NCBI GenBank assembly: GCA_033722555.1
Contig: JAWVYS010000010.1
Location: forward strand, 1 to 64,000
Length of the DNA: 64,000 bases
Direction of reading: 5' to 3'
Origin: Brumimicrobium sp033722555
GTDB taxonomy: Bacteria > Bacteroidota > Bacteroidia > Flavobacteriales_D > Crocinitomicaceae
Part shown: one piece after another, positions 17,890 to 27,339 of the stretch
How positions within the stretch are numbered: the first letter of the stretch is position 1
How the letters are laid out: every line of letters starts with the position of its first letter
Program-made: the position numbers and the translations under genes
Notes under the pieces: model-generated
Databases searched by the model: none
What the model saw: only the letters and a program-made list of their open reading frames with translations
Told to the model about the DNA's origin: nothing

Positions 17890-17897
17890 TATATTTG
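17890..17897 (+). promoter_or_regulatory. -7 element of hldD
   Basis: TATATTTG matches TAnnTTTG, 28 bp before the hldD ATG. No clear TTG is seen at the -33 position. Confidence 0.45.
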
Positions 17898-17925
17898 CCG
17901 ACTATCGAATTCTAAAATTTAAAGC

Positions 17926-18891
17926 ATGATCGTAGTTACAGGTGCAGCGGGTTTTATTGGAAGCTGTTTGGTTTCAAAACTGAATGATTTGGGCATCACA
18001 CATATCATTTTGGTGGATGAATTTAATAACACGCAAAAAGAGCATAATCTTGTAGGTAAGAAATTCGTAAAACGGATAGACCGAAAAGAATTTATTGATT
18101 GGCTCAAGGAGCACGGTGACAAAATAGAATTCGTGTTTCACTTGGGTGCACGGACTGACACTACTGAATTCGATAAGAATGTTTTTGATGAGTTGAACCT
18201 GAATTATTCGAAAGCGGTTTGGAGATGGTGTACTCATCACCAGGTTCCTATGATTTATGCGAGTTCCGCTGCAACCTATGGAATGGGAGAACACGGGTTT
18301 GTAGATGATCATTTCATCGTAGAGCAATTGAAACCGCTTAATCCTTACGGTGAATCTAAAAATGATTTTGATAAATGGGTTTTAAAACAACATACACATC
18401 CACCTTTTTGGGCAGGAGTGAAATTTTTCAATGTTTACGGTCCTAACGAATATCACAAGGGCCGTATGGCTTCTGTAGTGCTCCATGCCTTCAGGCAAAT
18501 CATGCGAACAGGTGAGATGAAGCTTTTCCGATCGCATAACCCTAAGTTTGACGATGGGGAGCAAAGACGTGATTTTATTTATATCAAAGATGTTCTGAAC
18601 ATTTTATATTTTCTGATGAGTAAAAAGCCGAAAAACGGTATCTATAACCTTGGCTCGGGTAAGGCAAGAACCTTTTTGGATTTAACTAAGATTACGTTTT
18701 CCGCAATGAATCGTGAGCGTAATATTAGTTTTGTTGATACTCCGGAAGATATCAGAGATAAATATCAATACTTCACCGAAGCCACGATCAATAAGCTTAT
18801 AGAGGTAGGTTACGAGGACGGATTCCATACCCTGGAACAGGGAGTTACAGATTATGTTAAGAACTACCTGATGGAAAAAAACTATTTCTGA
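17926..18891 (+). CDS. hldD: ADP-L-glycero-D-manno-heptose 6-epimerase
   Basis: Short-chain dehydrogenase family epimerase making the ADP-heptose used in LPS inner core. The N-terminal MIVVTGAAGFIGSCLV is the NADP-binding Rossmann loop, HLGARTDTTE and SSAATYG are family motifs, and NPYGESKNDFDKW supplies the catalytic Tyr and Lys. VYGPNEYHKGRMASV is specific to the RfaD/HldD group. 321 aa is full length. Not in a visible heptose operon, though the Wzz and O-antigen ligase genes lie 2.5-5 kb away, so the region has a surface-polysaccharide flavour. Confidence 0.93.
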   Translation: MIVVTGAAGFIGSCLVSKLNDLGITHIILVDEFNNTQKEHNLVGKKFVKRIDRKEFIDWLKEHGDKIEFVFHLGARTDTTEFDKNVFDELNLNYSKAVWRWCTHHQVPMIYASSAATYGMGEHGFVDDHFIVEQLKPLNPYGESKNDFDKWVLKQHTHPPFWAGVKFFNVYGPNEYHKGRMASVVLHAFRQIMRTGEMKLFRSHNPKFDDGEQRRDFIYIKDVLNILYFLMSKKPKNGIYNLGSGKARTFLDLTKITFSAMNRERNISFVDTPEDIRDKYQYFTEATINKLIEVGYEDGFHTLEQGVTDYVKNYLMEKNYF

Positions 18892-18961
18892 TCGTTCATA
18901 TACACCCTCCGTTAATTTGAATTTGTGTCAATTTTTTCTTAAGTTAGAGAAAATTGATTTT

Positions 18962-19720
18962 ATGAGCTCAAAGAACATACTTTATCTGATTTTTACTGCC
19001 GTTCTAATCGTTTCCGGAAGTTTTGCCTGTAAGAAAAATGATTCGGGGGGCGTAGTGACCGATAACAATTCCGGCGTTGGAGCATCTGCCAATGCCTTGC
19101 TTTCCGAGGATTATTACGAGAAGATCGTTGTGGAGGTTATGTATATGCCCGGTTTTGCTCCAACTCAAAGTTCACTGAATAATTTGAGGAATTTTCTGTT
19201 AAACCATACCAATAAGCCCCTCGGAGTTGATGTGATCTCAAGAGAGATTAATTCTTCGGGCCAGACAACCTACTCGATGGCTGATATACAAAGTCTTGAA
19301 AACAGTAACAGACAGTATTTCAACGAAGGTAAAACAATCACCACATCCATGATTATAGTGGACGGAGAATACGCTACGAATGATCAGGTGCTGGGGGTTG
19401 CATATAAGAATACAAGTACGGTTATTTTTGGAAAAACAATTCATGATAATTCGGGAGGATTGTCCCAACCCACCCGAACAAAACTAGAATCGACCGTGTT
19501 TAACCATGAGTTCGGTCATTTACTTGGACTGGTAGACATTGGGAGCCCAATGGTTAATAATCATGAAGATCCCGGTCATGAGAGTCACTGCGATAATGAT
19601 AACTGTCTGATGTATTATGCATCCCAGACAACTGAAATAACCTCTTTTCTACTCGGTAGTGATATTCCGGAACTTGATCAGAACTGTAAAAACGACCTGA
19701 TTGCCAATGGTGGTAAATAA
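18962..19720 (+). CDS. Lipoprotein zinc metalloprotease (HExxHxxG type)
   Basis: 252-aa predicted outer-surface or periplasmic lipoprotein: MSSKNILYLIFTAVLIVSGS precedes the lipobox SFAC, the Cys being the lipidation site. The zinc motif HEFGHLLGLVDI, an HExxHxxGxxD pattern, is followed by a His/Cys-rich loop (HEDPGHESHCDNDNCLMYY) with a Met that could form the metzincin Met-turn. I place it as metzincin-like and unassigned to a named family. The start is the ATG at 18962, just before the signal peptide; a TTG further up is rejected. The secreted subtilisin gene follows after 18 bp, suggesting co-expression. Confidence 0.75.
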   Translation: MSSKNILYLIFTAVLIVSGSFACKKNDSGGVVTDNNSGVGASANALLSEDYYEKIVVEVMYMPGFAPTQSSLNNLRNFLLNHTNKPLGVDVISREINSSGQTTYSMADIQSLENSNRQYFNEGKTITTSMIIVDGEYATNDQVLGVAYKNTSTVIFGKTIHDNSGGLSQPTRTKLESTVFNHEFGHLLGLVDIGSPMVNNHEDPGHESHCDNDNCLMYYASQTTEITSFLLGSDIPELDQNCKNDLIANGGK

Positions 19721-19738
19721 TTTTTAAAACAAAAATTT

Positions 19739-21304
19739 ATGTATCGGTATCTTTTGATCATCTTCTTTCTTAAAATGGGTGTTTCTTTTTCCCAGAGCCA
19801 TGATCCAGACTATTTGGATGGTGTAATCTATTTGAAGACTATCAGTAATCCCGGAATAATACTTGACCCTTATGATTACAGCGATGTCGTTTTGAATCAG
19901 ATCATTGCTGATCACGGAATTTCGGAAATAACGGCCTCGCTTAAAGGATTGAACGATGATACGCTTGATCTGACCCACAGAATTCATTTTTCCAACATTA
20001 CGGCGGTCAATCAGTTAATCACTGAATTAGAAGCCTTGAATTGGGTTGATTATGCTGAGAAAGCTCCACTCTTTAGAACTTCTTTTACTCCCAACGATGC
20101 TAACTCTTCGCAATGGTACCTTGAAAAAATAGATGCATTCACCGGTTGGGATTATCAACAGGGTAATTCAGATGTGGTGATTGCAATTGTCGATAATGCT
20201 GTACGAATTACACATGATGATTTGGTTTCAAATGTATGGGTAAATCCATCAGAAACTGAAAATGGTCTGGATTCCGACCTGAACGGTTATACGGATGACA
20301 TCAATGGTTATGATGTTGCGGATCAGGACAATGATCCCAATCCTCCGGCTTCATTCAGTTCAGGGGCATTCTCGCATGGAACACACGTGGCGGGAACAGC
20401 TTCTGGCTCAACCAACAATAATCTGGGTATCGCCGGTATCGGATTTAATTGTAGTATTATGGCAGTTAAGTGTTCACCGGACACATCGAGCGGATCTATT
20501 TTATATTATGCCTACGAAGGGCTCAAGTATGCCGTTGATGCCGGAGCAGATATTATCAGCATGTCATGGGGTGGCAGAGCATCGTCATTTACAGGGGAAG
20601 CTTTGCTAAATTCAGCCGCTTTGCAGGGAATAACTATGTTCGCTGCAGCTGGAAATAATGATGAAGAGAATTTACTTAGTCCGTCGTCTCATCCGTCGGT
20701 GATTGCCGTTGGTGCTACCGATCAAAATGATCAAAAGGCTTCTTTTTCAAATTATCATGCGGATATTGATTTTATGGCTCCCGGTGTATCCATCTATAAT
20801 TTGTTGGGAGGAAATAATGCTGACTACGGATACAGCAATGGTACTTCTATGGCCTGTCCTATTGCAGCCGGTATTGGAGGTATTATCCTTAGTCAGTTTC
20901 CGAATTATTCTCCACAAGATATTCGGTCAACGATAGCGGCGGCCTGCGATGATATCGAAGGGGTGAATGCTAATTATCAGGGCAAACTTGGCGCCGGAAG
21001 GGTGAATCTAGGCAGAATATTCTCGCCTGCTTCAACATCTCTTAATTTATCCTCAGGGGCTGACTGTACCCTGTATCCGAATCCGACTAATGAAGAGGCA
21101 AGACTTGTGATTAAAAGTGGGGAAATTCAAATTGCTCAAATCCGAATGTTCGATCAGCTGGGAAGGGAAATCACCGATAAGATTATGGTCAAAAAACTTT
21201 CAACGAATACAGTAAAGTTAAGTAATCTGGTAAACCTTTCTGAAGGTATTTATTTTCTAAGTTATAGTTCGGAAAATCCCGAGTTGCGACTCGTTATTCA
21301 ATGA
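19739..21304 (+). CDS. T9SS-secreted subtilisin-like serine protease (S8)
   Basis: 521 aa. A signal peptide (~1-18) is followed by a propeptide-like region (~25-115) ending near an NWVDYAEKAP boundary, and then the peptidase S8 domain. The catalytic triad is Asp152 (IAIVDNAV), His213 (SHGTHVAGTASG) and Ser370 (NGTSMACPIAAG), with oxyanion Asn306 in AAGN. The C-terminal ~80 residues are a T9SS type A sorting domain (YPNPTNEEARL and LSEGIYFLSY). It would be exported across the outer membrane and degrade extracellular protein. The stop overlaps by 7 bp the end of the convergent O-antigen ligase gene. Confidence 0.93.
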   Translation: MYRYLLIIFFLKMGVSFSQSHDPDYLDGVIYLKTISNPGIILDPYDYSDVVLNQIIADHGISEITASLKGLNDDTLDLTHRIHFSNITAVNQLITELEALNWVDYAEKAPLFRTSFTPNDANSSQWYLEKIDAFTGWDYQQGNSDVVIAIVDNAVRITHDDLVSNVWVNPSETENGLDSDLNGYTDDINGYDVADQDNDPNPPASFSSGAFSHGTHVAGTASGSTNNNLGIAGIGFNCSIMAVKCSPDTSSGSILYYAYEGLKYAVDAGADIISMSWGGRASSFTGEALLNSAALQGITMFAAAGNNDEENLLSPSSHPSVIAVGATDQNDQKASFSNYHADIDFMAPGVSIYNLLGGNNADYGYSNGTSMACPIAAGIGGIILSQFPNYSPQDIRSTIAAACDDIEGVNANYQGKLGAGRVNLGRIFSPASTSLNLSSGADCTLYPNPTNEEARLVIKSGEIQIAQIRMFDQLGREITDKIMVKKLSTNTVKLSNLVNLSEGIYFLSYSSENPELRLVIQ

Positions 21305-22749
21305 TTCCCGGACTTGAGCATTTTATAACGAATTTCAAGAGCGATTATCACTGCACAGGCACCGTAAACAGGTATAGCGGCTTTGTCTGTATCCAGATAA
21401 TTATTGAGTAACCCATGGAAAAAGTAAGTTACCATGGCGAGTAATATGAATAGAAGAAGTCTGTTCATCGCTTTATCATCGTGCGACTCTCGCGGCATGG
21501 AGATATAAAGCATTATTCCTCTGTAAAAAAGTGCTGCAACAAAGAGAATCACAGATAAAATTCCGAAAAATCCCATTTCTGCCATCGGTCCTAAAAATTC
21601 GGAATGCGCATTTCCCATGTCACCAAAATTCGTTGAAATGATGGTTAACATTTCAGGATCCTGATATGGGGCGTATTCGAAGGCATAGGTTCCCGGGCCA
21701 AAACCGAACACTGGTCTTTCCTTGAACATTTTCCATGCAGCATTCCATCGGTTTAATCGTTCGAGGTTTGAAGCATCGGAGGTGATGTTTGTTGCCGACT
21801 GCAGACGCTCATCAAAATCGGTTGTTGTATGTTCTGCTGTGTTTTTGGAGAGCTCCATTTGTATTTGATCCCATGAAAGAATGACCAATGTTAGCGCAAA
21901 AACACCCGTCAAAAGCAAATATTTGAACTTTACTTTATATTTGATGAACAACCATACTGCTACAGCAGCGACCACACTAAGCCATGCACCTCTGGTATAA
22001 CTAAAGTATAACCCCACAAGGGTAACGCTCAACATGATAAAGAGCACCAACTGTTTCAAGGGATCGTGTTTTTTATATAAGATCAAACCCAATACAAAAA
22101 ATAGTGTTATCGCCACTGCAGCACCATAAATCGTATGATCCTTGAAAAAAGGAGACATTACCCAATGGCCCTCCTCTTCACCGAAACCATAGGTATAGTG
22201 ACGAACAAGTGTGTACAGAATAACGATTACCATTCCCGATGCGTACATCCACAGAAAGCGGATGATGTTTGTCATGTTTTTAAATACAACCACTCCAAGA
22301 AAGATCACTGGAACGATAAACCATAATTTCATCAGGAGAAACTTGAATGAAACTGCCGTAGAAGTACTGGTTATGGAAGTAAGAAAGATCCAGCCGACAT
22401 AAAATCCAAGAGCCCAGATAATCGGACTTTTCCATATCTCACGGGGTAGAAAAGGGGATATGAGTTGTTTGGTAATAATGAGTAACAAAAGTCCGAACAG
22501 AATAGGCTCGGTAGGTAGGAAAAGTCCTATTTTTCCATCTGTGAATTCTTCTAGGTTTACAGATAGGGGAGCACAAAAAGCGATGAGCAGAAAAACCGAC
22601 TGAACATTGAAAAATGCTAAATAAATTACAGCCAGCACTGCCGGAAGTGCATTCAGATAATAATTGTCCCTATAGATTAGGAAGGAATTTACCCCAAGAA
22701 ACAGAATGGCCAAAAGAAAGACCCAGTTATATCTCCTTATTAATTCCAA
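21298..22749 (-). CDS. O-antigen ligase family membrane protein
   Basis: 483-aa protein with about a dozen hydrophobic helices and a large periplasmic loop carrying ERLNRWNAAWKMFKERPVFG and GPGTYAFEYAPYQ, the Wzy_C/WaaL (PF04932) signature that joins or polymerises polysaccharide on the lipid carrier. The frame has no ATG near its start. The first usable codon is TTG at 22749, in frame with and directly after the TAA of wzz, and an AAGGAG stretch lies inside the first codons. Upstream Wzz supports a polysaccharide role. Ligase and Wzy-type polymerase cannot be separated by sequence alone. Confidence 0.85.
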   Translation of the reverse strand: MELIRRYNWVFLLAILFLGVNSFLIYRDNYYLNALPAVLAVIYLAFFNVQSVFLLIAFCAPLSVNLEEFTDGKIGLFLPTEPILFGLLLLIITKQLISPFLPREIWKSPIIWALGFYVGWIFLTSITSTSTAVSFKFLLMKLWFIVPVIFLGVVVFKNMTNIIRFLWMYASGMVIVILYTLVRHYTYGFGEEEGHWVMSPFFKDHTIYGAAVAITLFFVLGLILYKKHDPLKQLVLFIMLSVTLVGLYFSYTRGAWLSVVAAVAVWLFIKYKVKFKYLLLTGVFALTLVILSWDQIQMELSKNTAEHTTTDFDERLQSATNITSDASNLERLNRWNAAWKMFKERPVFGFGPGTYAFEYAPYQDPEMLTIISTNFGDMGNAHSEFLGPMAEMGFFGILSVILFVAALFYRGIMLYISMPRESHDDKAMNRLLLFILLAMVTYFFHGLLNNYLDTDKAAIPVYGACAVIIALEIRYKMLKSGNH

Positions 22750-23739
22750 TTAAACCTCTCTTTTTAATTCTCGGAGCTTATTTCTGATTAGCAGTGTAAT
22801 AATCATAAAGAACAAGGTGCCGAAGGTAATAACCAAAACAACTACCGCTCTTTTGGGTTTGGCTTTCTTATCGGAGGGTACTGCCCATTCTACCACAAAT
22901 TTATGATTAAAGTCTTCAAAAGCATCGGATTCTGCCTGTTCATAAGCAACCTCCTGATCAGTCAGTTTTTCGGTTCTGAAATCCCGCAGTTCCGCTAAGG
23001 CGTCATATTTCGCTCCATATTTTAGATTCACATCTATAATTTCCTGAAACAGTGCTTTATCCGAAGGGTTTTTCGCTTCATTCAGCGCGGAAAATAAATT
23101 TGCCCTCGCTTCGGCATTTACCACGCCGAGGGAAGAAAGACTGTCCATTTCAGCAACCAGGGCTTTTTGTTCTTCCACAAGCTTATCCAGTTTACGTTTA
23201 TTAACCTCAAAGGCCGGAATAGTTCTTTCTTTGATCAGGTTGTTTTTTACGGTATCGATCAAAGTAACGATACGATTTGCAATTTGAGCTGCTCTTTCCG
23301 GATCTGTATCTAATACAGAGATATCTATGGAACCATAACGGGTTCTTTCAAAACTAATATGCTTTTGATAAGCTTCGCCCAGTTTATGATTGAAATTCTC
23401 ATCGTTTCTATCTATCTCGTATACCTTTGCAAGATCAAAATCGTTGATGATGCGATGACGGATACGTGAAGACTGAAGAATCTGGATTAATTGTTCAGCG
23501 TGTTCTTCTTCACCAAAATCCATAGCATTCGCCTTTGCATTTCGTTGCTCACTGTATGATACGGTGCTCGTTGCAGCAGGGAAGACGATAGCATTAGATT
23601 CATATAATACGGTCATTAGAAAAGAGATAACCACCCCGAGTATTCCCGAAATAATTGCGGTGAACAAAAGGATCTTACGATTTTTCCAAATAAATATTAA
23701 TAATTCATTAGAACTACCCTTCGCTTTTTTTTCTTCCAT
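22750..23739 (-). CDS. Wzz-type polysaccharide chain-length determinant
   Basis: 329-aa inner-membrane protein: one helix at residues ~27-46 (ILLFTAIISGILGVVISFLM), a long periplasmic coiled-coil-rich domain, and a second helix near 300-318 (VVVLVITFGTLFFMIITLLI) with a basic cytoplasmic end. This is the two-helix Wzz (PF02706) fold without the tyrosine-kinase domain. It sets the chain length of O-antigen or exopolysaccharide made by the neighbouring polymerase/ligase. The gene ends in TAA with the next gene beginning in the very next codon, in the same frame. Confidence 0.88.
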   Translation of the reverse strand: MEEKKAKGSSNELLIFIWKNRKILLFTAIISGILGVVISFLMTVLYESNAIVFPAATSTVSYSEQRNAKANAMDFGEEEHAEQLIQILQSSRIRHRIINDFDLAKVYEIDRNDENFNHKLGEAYQKHISFERTRYGSIDISVLDTDPERAAQIANRIVTLIDTVKNNLIKERTIPAFEVNKRKLDKLVEEQKALVAEMDSLSSLGVVNAEARANLFSALNEAKNPSDKALFQEIIDVNLKYGAKYDALAELRDFRTEKLTDQEVAYEQAESDAFEDFNHKFVVEWAVPSDKKAKPKRAVVVLVITFGTLFFMIITLLIRNKLRELKREV

Positions 23740-23811
23740 CTGTTATTAGAATAATTTCATTAAATGCTACACTTAACTTTACTTAACGCAAAATATTGTA
23801 CCCGATTTTAT

Positions 23812-25941
23812 TTATTTCACCAGCGTCATTTCAGCGACGATATGTGGCGCCTCGCCGTAGATATCAATAAGCCATAGAACGTATCTGATATCTACCGAAA
23901 TGTTACGACACCTGGATGCGTCAAACATATAATCGCTCATCGTGCTTTCCCAACTGCGGTCAAAGTTGATCCCTATTAAATTTCCTTCAGCGTCAATCAC
24001 AGGTGAACCCGAATTTCCTCCTGTGGTATGATTAGATCCCGTAAAACAAACCCATAATTCTCCATCCTGCGCATACTGACCGTAATTTTTCGCTTCATAT
24101 AATTCGAGCATTCGCGGCAAAAGAGCATAGTCTTCTTCTCCGGTATTGTATTTTTCTATAACTCCATCCAGCGTTGTATGTGGAGTGTATTTCATGCCGT
24201 CTCTTGGAATTGAACCTTCAAGTTTTCCGTAGGTAACGCGCAAAGTACTGTTTGCATCTGACCAATGCTTATCGTTCGGGAACATTTCGTACATGCCCTT
24301 GATGTATGTTTTCATTAATTCATTTTTAGTTCCGTAATAGATTCGGAGGTCAGGAAGTAGTTTTGTATCGAATATTTCACCAAGTTCCTTATACAGTTTA
24401 TAACCGTGATCTTTATTTAATTTTTTAACCGCCGATTTATTGAAATTCTTTAGCAGCGAAAGATATTTGCTTTCTTCCGTCAACAATGAGGAAGAATAAA
24501 TTTTTTCGGCAAGTGCTCTGGGCTCACTGTCCTTTAAAGAGGCCGGCAGCCAATCTGTCTTTATCACCTTCTTGTAATATTCGCTTTGTAACGCGAAAAT
24601 TTCCTGATCTATCTGCTTATCGTAATTTTTATAAAATCCGGGGGCGCTTTCAATCATCTTGTTTCTGAGGGCTTCGAATTCTAATTTATCTTCTTTGCCG
24701 TAAAGTTCCAATAACTTATCAATAGCTTCAGCTCTGCTAAACATTTCAGGTCCTACAAACACATATTCAATGTAAAGATTATACGCGAAATCTGCATCCT
24801 TATGCTTAATTGAAAGTTCATTAAGTGATTTTACTACGTTTCCGTATTCTTTCTTCCAGGCATCCTTGGTTTTACTTTTTTCAGCATAATTTTCTTCGAA
24901 AACAATTTTCTTATGAACCGCCTCGCCTCTTTTTAAACCATCGATCTGACCTATCCATTTCTTCCATGCGTTGGCAATTCTCGCTTGCTTTGAGGCGTAC
25001 TGAAGTGTTGTCTTCTCAGATTTTTTCATTGCTGCGTTAATCACAGAAAGCGAAAGGTCACGCATTTCGATCTGAGCTGGTCTCATTTCATCAATAATGA
25101 AATTGAGCTCAGACGAGATCGTATGTTGGTCTGTTCGGCCAGGAAACCCAAAAACCATTGTGAAATCATCTTTCTTTCTGTCTTTAAGAGATATAGGTAG
25201 ATATTTGATAGGTGAATACGGTTTGTTTTCCGTGTTATATTCTGCCGGTTTATTTTCCGAATTCGCATAGATTCTGAACATGGAGAAATCCCCAGTATGT
25301 CGCGGCCAAACCCAGTTATCGGTATCACCTCCGAATTTCCCAACGGTATTTGGAGGGGTTCCAACAAGTCTCACATCCAAAAAGGTTTCTTTAACAAGCA
25401 GATAATAACTATTGCCATAATCAAAGGGCTTAATATCTGCCTCAAAATGGGTACCTTTGATTGAAGCCGCTTTTATCAGGGCTATGTTGGCCTGTATTTT
25501 TTGAGCAAGGTCTGCTCCTTCGAGGTTTTCTGTTCCTTCGAGTACTTTCAATGTGACGTCTTCAATTCTTACCATTCTTGCTGCAGTAAGACCTGTATTT
25601 GAAAGCTCCTCGCTCTGATTTTTCGCCCAGAATCCATATTTCGCAATATTGTTTTCTAAAGTGGAATGAGAATAGATCTGAGAAAATCCGCAGTGATGAT
25701 TGGTGAGCAATAATCCTTTGGGTGATACGAGCTCTGCTGTACATCCTCCGCCGAAATGAATGATAGCATCTTTCAGACTGGCGTTATTGGCATCGTAAAT
25801 ATCACTTGCACTCAGTTTCATCCCCATGGCTTGCATATCTGATTCAAATGCTCCCAACAAAGTGGGGATGATCATTCCTTCTTCAGAACGAACGGCAAAG
25901 AAATTTAAAAATAGTGCGATGTATAAGATGAATTTTTTCAT
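23812..25941 (-). CDS. S46 dipeptidyl-peptidase, DPP11-like (Asp/Glu specific)
   Basis: 709-aa periplasmic serine peptidase releasing dipeptides from peptide N-termini. Signal peptide near residues 1-19; chymotrypsin-like halves with GLLLTNHHCGFSQIYS (His82/83), RHTGDFSMFR (Asp218) and TTGGNSGSPVI (Ser644). The helical domain inserted between them is present. Arg662, 18 residues after Ser644 in NFDRSWE, matches the Arg known in Porphyromonas DPP11 to select acidic P1 residues, where DPP7 has Gly. So Asp/Glu specificity is predicted. Single-gene unit. Confidence 0.93.
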   Translation of the reverse strand: MKKFILYIALFLNFFAVRSEEGMIIPTLLGAFESDMQAMGMKLSASDIYDANNASLKDAIIHFGGGCTAELVSPKGLLLTNHHCGFSQIYSHSTLENNIAKYGFWAKNQSEELSNTGLTAARMVRIEDVTLKVLEGTENLEGADLAQKIQANIALIKAASIKGTHFEADIKPFDYGNSYYLLVKETFLDVRLVGTPPNTVGKFGGDTDNWVWPRHTGDFSMFRIYANSENKPAEYNTENKPYSPIKYLPISLKDRKKDDFTMVFGFPGRTDQHTISSELNFIIDEMRPAQIEMRDLSLSVINAAMKKSEKTTLQYASKQARIANAWKKWIGQIDGLKRGEAVHKKIVFEENYAEKSKTKDAWKKEYGNVVKSLNELSIKHKDADFAYNLYIEYVFVGPEMFSRAEAIDKLLELYGKEDKLEFEALRNKMIESAPGFYKNYDKQIDQEIFALQSEYYKKVIKTDWLPASLKDSEPRALAEKIYSSSLLTEESKYLSLLKNFNKSAVKKLNKDHGYKLYKELGEIFDTKLLPDLRIYYGTKNELMKTYIKGMYEMFPNDKHWSDANSTLRVTYGKLEGSIPRDGMKYTPHTTLDGVIEKYNTGEEDYALLPRMLELYEAKNYGQYAQDGELWVCFTGSNHTTGGNSGSPVIDAEGNLIGINFDRSWESTMSDYMFDASRCRNISVDIRYVLWLIDIYGEAPHIVAEMTLVK

Positions 25942-26102
25942 AACAAAGTTTGTTTCGAGGTATGATATATAGTACGACCTTAGCGACGTATTCGTGTTGC
26001 TCAGGTCATTTTTTATAGTTAATAAGGGCGTAAAGATACAAAGTGTAGAGAAAATTAGGTGATCTTGAGTTCAGAAACAATAGAAATTTGCAATTTTGTG
26101 GT

Positions 26103-26756
26103 GTGGAGATACTAAACTTTATTTTTCGTTTGGGAGTGGTTTTGGCCATTTTCGGATTTTTATGGTGGTTGATAAACCTCGGACTCAGTTTGCTTCGGGG
26201 CGGAAGAAAGAAAATGTTGCTGGAGGCGTATATCATCAAACTGGTGAGGTATTTTTTTCTGGTGGATGTGGTTATGCTCTTTTGTCTTGATCAGGCACAA
26301 GGGAATATTGATTACAATAAAACTATCATAGCAGGCTTAATCTTGCTTATCTATTTTATAGGAAAAATTCAAAACGCGCAGCTTCGACAGAGCCTTTTTA
26401 CCGTTCAGGGAAATATGGGAATGCGGAACATTATGAATCAGATGAAGCCTGTTTTTGATATCAGGTATGAATCCGTAGTGATTATCGTTTCCGTACTCGT
26501 TTTTACAGGTTTTATTTTTTACCCTCAGTACGCAGTCAACCCTATCAGTACCTGGTTTTACGAAACAATCGTTGACATTGAAGATACACCAATATTCGGC
26601 TTCATTTTCAAGGTTATAGGTTTTTTCTTTGTAATATCTATAATCATGAAGGTGGTTCAGGGATTTACTGCCCTCTTATCCGGTGGACGATCTTCCGGCC
26701 GGTCGGATGATGACGATGATGATTCGGGATTTGATGATTATACCGAAGTCAAATAA
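26103..26756 (+). CDS. Uncharacterised multi-pass membrane protein with an acidic tail
   Basis: I do not recognise this protein. About 217 aa with at least five hydrophobic helices: FIFRLGVVLAIFGFLWWLI, YFFLVDVVMLFCLD, IIAGLILLIYFIG, VVIIVSVLVFTGFIFYP and FKVIGFFFVISIIMKV. The C-terminus is polar and ends with GRSDDDDDDSG and FDDYTEVK, an Asp-rich tail likely in the cytoplasm. No ATG stands before the first helix. GTG at 26103 is the best start, with TTG at 26088 also possible. It faces the convergent coaE gene with only 5 bp between stops. It has no enzymatic motif that I can see. Confidence 0.7.
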   Translation: MEILNFIFRLGVVLAIFGFLWWLINLGLSLLRGGRKKMLLEAYIIKLVRYFFLVDVVMLFCLDQAQGNIDYNKTIIAGLILLIYFIGKIQNAQLRQSLFTVQGNMGMRNIMNQMKPVFDIRYESVVIIVSVLVFTGFIFYPQYAVNPISTWFYETIVDIEDTPIFGFIFKVIGFFFVISIIMKVVQGFTALLSGGRSSGRSDDDDDDSGFDDYTEVK

Positions 26757-26761
26757 TAAAA

Positions 26762-27337
26762 CTACAGAAGTTTACCGATTATTTTCTCTACTTGCGGCAC
26801 GAGTAAATCGTTTTCGTTGTTGTAAATAATGTAATCGGTTAGGTTTAATTTTTTACTTTCCTCCCACTGGTTTTTAATGCGGTCGCGAATCTGTTCATCC
26901 GTAGATCCATCCCTGCCTTTAAGTCGCTTCACCCTGATATTTTCATCTGCAGTAACGAGTATCACTGCGTCAAAATTTTTATAAGCCCCGGTTTCAAAAA
27001 GAATTGCGGCTTCATTGAATACAAGCGGGGTCTTTGCTTTGGCGGCGAATCGGTTAAATTCTTTCCGAACAGCGGGATGAACGATTTGATTGAGCTTCTC
27101 TTTAAGTTCCGGATCGCTGAATATGCTTTGAGCAACATATGCCCGGTTCAGTTCTTCACCCATGTAAGCGTGATCCCCCAAAAGATTCTGAATATCTTTT
27201 TTGATAGTGGGGTCATCGGTCATGATCCTTTTAGCTTCTTTGTCTGAATTGAAAACAGGGAAACCTAGTATGGATAAAATTTTACCAACAGTAGATTTCC
27301 CTGTTCCTATTCCACCGGTTAAACCGATCTTTTTCAT
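26762..27337 (-). CDS. coaE: Dephospho-CoA kinase
   Basis: Last step of coenzyme A synthesis: phosphorylates the 3'-OH of dephospho-CoA. The P-loop is GGIGTGKST at residues 8-16 and the substrate Asp sits in FPVFNSDKEAKR. The lid stretch VKRLKGRDGSTDEQIRDRI is characteristic of CoaE. 191 aa is normal. It starts 2 bp after the siaC stop, so it is the third gene of a siaB-siaC-coaE operon. Confidence 0.95.
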   Translation of the reverse strand: MKKIGLTGGIGTGKSTVGKILSILGFPVFNSDKEAKRIMTDDPTIKKDIQNLLGDHAYMGEELNRAYVAQSIFSDPELKEKLNQIVHPAVRKEFNRFAAKAKTPLVFNEAAILFETGAYKNFDAVILVTADENIRVKRLKGRDGSTDEQIRDRIKNQWEESKKLNLTDYIIYNNENDLLVPQVEKIIGKLL

Positions 27338-27339
27338 GC

